This document shows positions 57,475 to 60,019 of a DNA stretch of 60,019 nucleotides, piece after piece. This DNA comes from Streptomyces sp. NRRL S-244. Its GTDB lineage: Bacteria > Actinomycetota > Actinomycetes > Streptomycetales > Streptomycetaceae. The DNA is taken from positions 1 through 60,019 of the forward strand of contig NZ_JOCX01000030.1 of NCBI RefSeq assembly GCF_000717915.1, written 5' to 3'. Below the pieces are notes generated by a model. The model searched no databases and was not told where the DNA came from. It saw nothing but the letters and a program-made list of their open reading frames with translations. Position 1 is the stretch's first letter. Every line of letters begins with the position of its first letter. The position numbers and the translations under genes are program-made.

Positions 57475-59285
57475 CCGCCGAAGTAGGCGTCGAAGTTCTT
57501 CGAGAACTCCCAGGCGCCGAAGCGGTCCCAGTTGATCGACCAGGTCATCAGCCCGCGCAGGGCGGGCCAGGTGCCGTGCGTCTGGTAGGTGCCGCAGCCG
57601 GTCTTCTTCGTCAGGCAGTCCAGCGCCTTGTCCACCTCGGCGGGCGGGGTGTGGCCGTTGCCCGCGTTGGTCGTGGCCGGGAGGCCGATGGCCACCTGGT
57701 CCGGGCGCAGCGGCGGGAAGACGCGCGCGGTGTCGCCCGCGACCGGGAATCCGGTGAGCAGCATGTCGGTCATGGCGATGTGGAAGTCCGCACCGCCCAT
57801 GGAGTGGTACTGGTTGTCGAGGCCCATGATCGAGCCCGAGTTGTAGTCCTGGACGTGGAGCAGGGTGAGGTCGTCGCGCAGGGCGTGGATGACCGGGAGG
57901 TAGGCGCCGGCGCGCGGGTCCTGGCCGCCCCAGGGGCCGGAGCCGTAGTACTGGTAGCCCAGCTGGACGAAGAAGGTCTCCGGGGCCATGGTCAGGACGA
58001 AGTCCGGGCCGTACTTGGCCTTCAGGGTCTTGACGGCCGCGACGAGGTTGACGATCACCGGGGTGGTGGGCGCGCGGAAATCGGTGTCGCCGGTGGCGAG
58101 CGAGAGGGAGTGGCCCTCGAAGTCGATGTCCAGTCCGTTGAGCCCGTACTCGTCGATGATCTTGCTGACGGAGGAGACGAAGGTGTCGCGGGCGGCCGTG
58201 GTGGCGAGCTGGACCTGGCCGTTCTGGCCGCCGATCGAGATCAGGACCTTCTTGCCGGCCGCCTGCTTGGCCTTGACGGCCGCCTTGAACTCGGCCGCGG
58301 ATTCCACGTTCGGGCATTCGGCGACCGGGCAGAGCGAGAAGCGGATGTCCCCCGAGGTCACCGACGTCGGTTCGCCGAAGGCGAGGTTGATGACGTCCCA
58401 GGAGGCGGGGACGTCGGCCATCCGGACGTAGCCGGAGCCGTTGGCGAAGCTCGCGTGGAGATAGCCGACCAGGGCGTGCGCCGGGAGGCCGGGGTTGCCC
58501 GGGTTGCCGCCGCCGCTCGTCGTGGAGGCGGAGACGGGGGCGCTCTTCGCGGACTCGCCCGCCGCGTTCACCGCGCCGACCTGGAAGGTGTACGAGGTGG
58601 ACGCGGCCAGTCCGGTGACCGTCGTCGAGGTCCCGGTGACGCTCACGGGCGCGGCGCCGTCCCGGTAGAGCGTGTACGAGGTGGCGCCGGAGGCGGCCGA
58701 CCAGGAGAGGTTCAGGCTGCTCGCGGTGGCCCCGGACGCCGTCAGGCCGGTGGGGGCGGCCGGGGGCCGGGGCTGGCCGGGTCCGGAGCCGCCCGGGTCG
58801 GGGCCGACGAGCGTGACGTCGTCCGTGAGGTGGGCGGGCTGGCCGTACCAGCCGTGCGTGTAGATGGTCACCGAGGTGGTGGCCGCGCCCGTACGGAACG
58901 TCGTGCTCAGCTGCTTCCAGGCACCCGGGGTCTGCGTCCAGGTGGACACGTCGGTGGTGCCGGTCCCGGCCGCGCCGAGGTAGACGTACGCGCCCTGCAC
59001 CCAGGCGGCCAGCGTGTACGCGGAGTCGGGCTTGACGGTGACGGTCTGGGAGCAGCGGGCGTTGTCCTGGCCGGCCGGGGTGGCCTTGAGGGCGGAACTC
59101 CCGCCGTGGACGGGGGTGGTGACGACGGCTCCGCTGCCGGCCGAGCAGCTCCAGCCGTCGAGTCCGGCTTCGAAGCCGCCGTTGCGGGCGAGGTCGGCGT
59201 CGGCCGCCGCGGCCGGCGGGCCCGCGGCGAGGAAGGCGGCCACCGCGAGGGCTGCCGCGGTAAGCAGTGACATGGGTCTGCGCAC
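57471..59285 (-). CDS. chiB: Secreted GH18 chitinase with CBM and FnIII domains
   Basis: A 604-residue secreted chitinase that hydrolyses chitin outside the cell. It has a signal peptide (about residues 1-27), an N-terminal carbohydrate-binding module (about 30-170), a fibronectin III domain (about 176-262), and a C-terminal GH18 barrel with the catalytic GLDIDFEG motif (Glu390) and GGADFHIAMTDMLL. The symbol follows the S. coelicolor equivalent, where chiB has this place in the gene order. A DasR-type site lies in its promoter, matching known chitin regulation by N-acetylglucosamine. Confidence 0.93.
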   Translation of the reverse strand: MRRPMSLLTAAALAVAAFLAAGPPAAAADADLARNGGFEAGLDGWSCSAGSGAVVTTPVHGGSSALKATPAGQDNARCSQTVTVKPDSAYTLAAWVQGAYVYLGAAGTGTTDVSTWTQTPGAWKQLSTTFRTGAATTSVTIYTHGWYGQPAHLTDDVTLVGPDPGGSGPGQPRPPAAPTGLTASGATASSLNLSWSAASGATSYTLYRDGAAPVSVTGTSTTVTGLAASTSYTFQVGAVNAAGESAKSAPVSASTTSGGGNPGNPGLPAHALVGYLHASFANGSGYVRMADVPASWDVINLAFGEPTSVTSGDIRFSLCPVAECPNVESAAEFKAAVKAKQAAGKKVLISIGGQNGQVQLATTAARDTFVSSVSKIIDEYGLNGLDIDFEGHSLSLATGDTDFRAPTTPVIVNLVAAVKTLKAKYGPDFVLTMAPETFFVQLGYQYYGSGPWGGQDPRAGAYLPVIHALRDDLTLLHVQDYNSGSIMGLDNQYHSMGGADFHIAMTDMLLTGFPVAGDTARVFPPLRPDQVAIGLPATTNAGNGHTPPAEVDKALDCLTKKTGCGTYQTHGTWPALRGLMTWSINWDRFGAWEFSKNFDAYFGG

Positions 59286-59345
59286 AACTGCCTCCGGAAC
59301 ATGGGGGGATGGAGCCAGGCCGCCGGTGATGCGGCAGCGGCGCCC

Positions 59346-59374
59346 AACATGGTCCAGACCAATGCCCTTGTCAA
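59346..59374 (-). promoter_or_regulatory. chiB promoter with DasR responsive element
   Basis: On the minus strand TTGACA (complement of 59369-59374) and CATGTT (complement of 59346-59351) are 17 bases apart. The near-palindrome TGGTCTGGACCA (complement of 59350-59361) lies between them and fits the DasR dre consensus core GGTCTAGACC with one mismatch. DasR represses chitinase genes in Streptomyces, so repression by promoter occlusion is likely. The -35 box includes the stop codon of the upstream gene. Confidence 0.75.
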
Positions 59375-59835
59375 GGCCTGCGGCCCTCCTCCCCCGCCAC
59401 CCGGGCCGCGGCCTCGTGCATCGCGAGCTCCAGCAGCACCGGATCGGTGAGCGTGCCGCTGCCGTCCGGGACCACCAGCCAGCGCACCCCCTCCGTGGCC
59501 CGGCCGGGGTACGGGACGACGATCCAGGTCCCGTGGCCCGCCCCCCGTACGCCGGTGCCGATCCAGCGGGACGCCGTACCCGGGGGCACGAAAAAGCCCA
59601 GCCGGGCGTCTGCGAAGTCGGCGAGCACCGGGCCGGGCCGGTCGAGGAGCAGGGTCAGGACGTCGAGGGCGGCCTGCCCCAGTCCTCCGGGCAGGATCAG
59701 TACGTCCCATTGCCGGCCGGCGGGCAGCAGGGCGACCCCGTGGGGGTTGCGCTCCCACTCCCACCGGCAGGCGTCGGGATCCGGCGCCACCGATACGAGC
59801 CATTCCACCGCGGTCTTGATCTCCGAGCCGCGCAT
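59371..59835 (-). CDS. Conserved protein of unknown function
   Basis: A 154-residue protein conserved in Streptomyces. Visible features: ERNPHGVALLPAGRQWDVL, DARLGFFVPPG, and a GRATEGVRWLVVP segment, with a helical C terminus. The GRQWDV pattern is loosely reminiscent of bifunctional primase/polymerase-type domains, which is only a guess. The ATG at 59835 has GGAGG seven bases upstream. It precedes chiB on the same strand and its stop is inside the chiB -35. Confidence 0.82.
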   Translation of the reverse strand: MRGSEIKTAVEWLVSVAPDPDACRWEWERNPHGVALLPAGRQWDVLILPGGLGQAALDVLTLLLDRPGPVLADFADARLGFFVPPGTASRWIGTGVRGAGHGTWIVVPYPGRATEGVRWLVVPDGSGTLTDPVLLELAMHEAAARVAGEEGRRP

Positions 59836-59855
59836 CGCCCGGCCTCCGTTCTCTT

Positions 59856-59874
59856 CGGTGAGGGTTCCTCACCG
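59856..59874 (-). promoter_or_regulatory. Inverted repeat upstream of the 154-residue gene
   Basis: CGGTGAGG (59856-59863) and its exact complement (59867-59874) are separated by three bases, 21-39 bases upstream of the ATG at 59835. It could be an operator. The remaining bases to 60019 show nothing further. Confidence 0.45.
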
Positions 59875-60019
59875 GGAGAGAGCGGGGCCGGGCCCTGCGA
59901 TGACGCGGGTTTGCCCACCCCGTGGTGGTGAAGCGGCTCACGGCATGAACCGCGCCGCGCGCCGGGGCGTGGAAGGGGTCGGGGCGTGGAGGGGGTCGGG
60001 CGGCCGGGCGGTCAGGGGG

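Overview
This window is a GC-rich (about 70 percent or more), densely packed segment of a Streptomyces chromosome. The evidence is the GTG/TTG start usage, the Streptomyces-type rRNA promoter block at the left edge, a streptomycete type VII (ESX) locus, and a gene order that, from memory, is colinear with the S. coelicolor core running from RNase J down to chitinase B. Nothing looks like a plasmid, prophage, insertion sequence, CRISPR array or tRNA cluster. It is core chromosome with a few lineage-specific genes.

Layout. Positions 1-300 look like the promoters and leader of an rRNA operon reading leftward out of the window. Next, on the minus strand, come rnj, dapA and thyX, followed by two small plus-strand membrane-protein genes, then dapB, an M16 protease, pnp and rpsO. 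From 10,991 to 26,656 lies a complete ESX/type VII secretion locus: eccD, eccC, a lipoprotein, a DUF397 protein, two WXG100 substrates (esxA/esxB), mycosin mycP, eccB, eccE, an uncharacterised protein coupled to eccE, and a large Pro-rich MinD-like ATPase resembling mycobacterial EspI. From 26,755 to 35,093, on the minus strand, is the translation/RNA cluster rimP-nusA-ylxR-infB-ylxP-rbfA-truB-ribF. The ESX locus therefore sits inside the ancestral order nusA-infB-rbfA-truB-ribF-rpsO-pnp.

The right half starts with a plus-strand group (a Tat-like lipoprotein, a DUF4439 ferritin-like protein, an APH-like pseudokinase and a band-7 protein). It continues with proS, two GNAT acetyltransferases, the MEP-isoprenoid set ispG-site-2 protease-dxr, an uncharacterised 455-residue protein and an acyl-CoA dehydrogenase. 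A likely GABA/aldehyde catabolic group follows (aldehyde dehydrogenase, PucR regulator, gabT) with a solitary membrane TraG/VirD4-like ATPase embedded in it. A PAP2 phosphatase, a secreted GH18 chitinase and a small conserved protein close the window. The chitinase promoter carries a DasR-type operator between its -35 and -10 boxes.

The most interesting points are: the ESX locus interrupting the ribosome/RNA superoperon, with EspI-like and unknown partners; the kinase-fold protein that has lost its catalytic residues; the chain of overlapping minimal ORFs in the infB leader; the hairpin with a UUCG loop inside the first codons of the M16 protease gene; and the dre site in the chiB promoter. 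Long open frames opposite the real genes are treated as GC-bias shadows.
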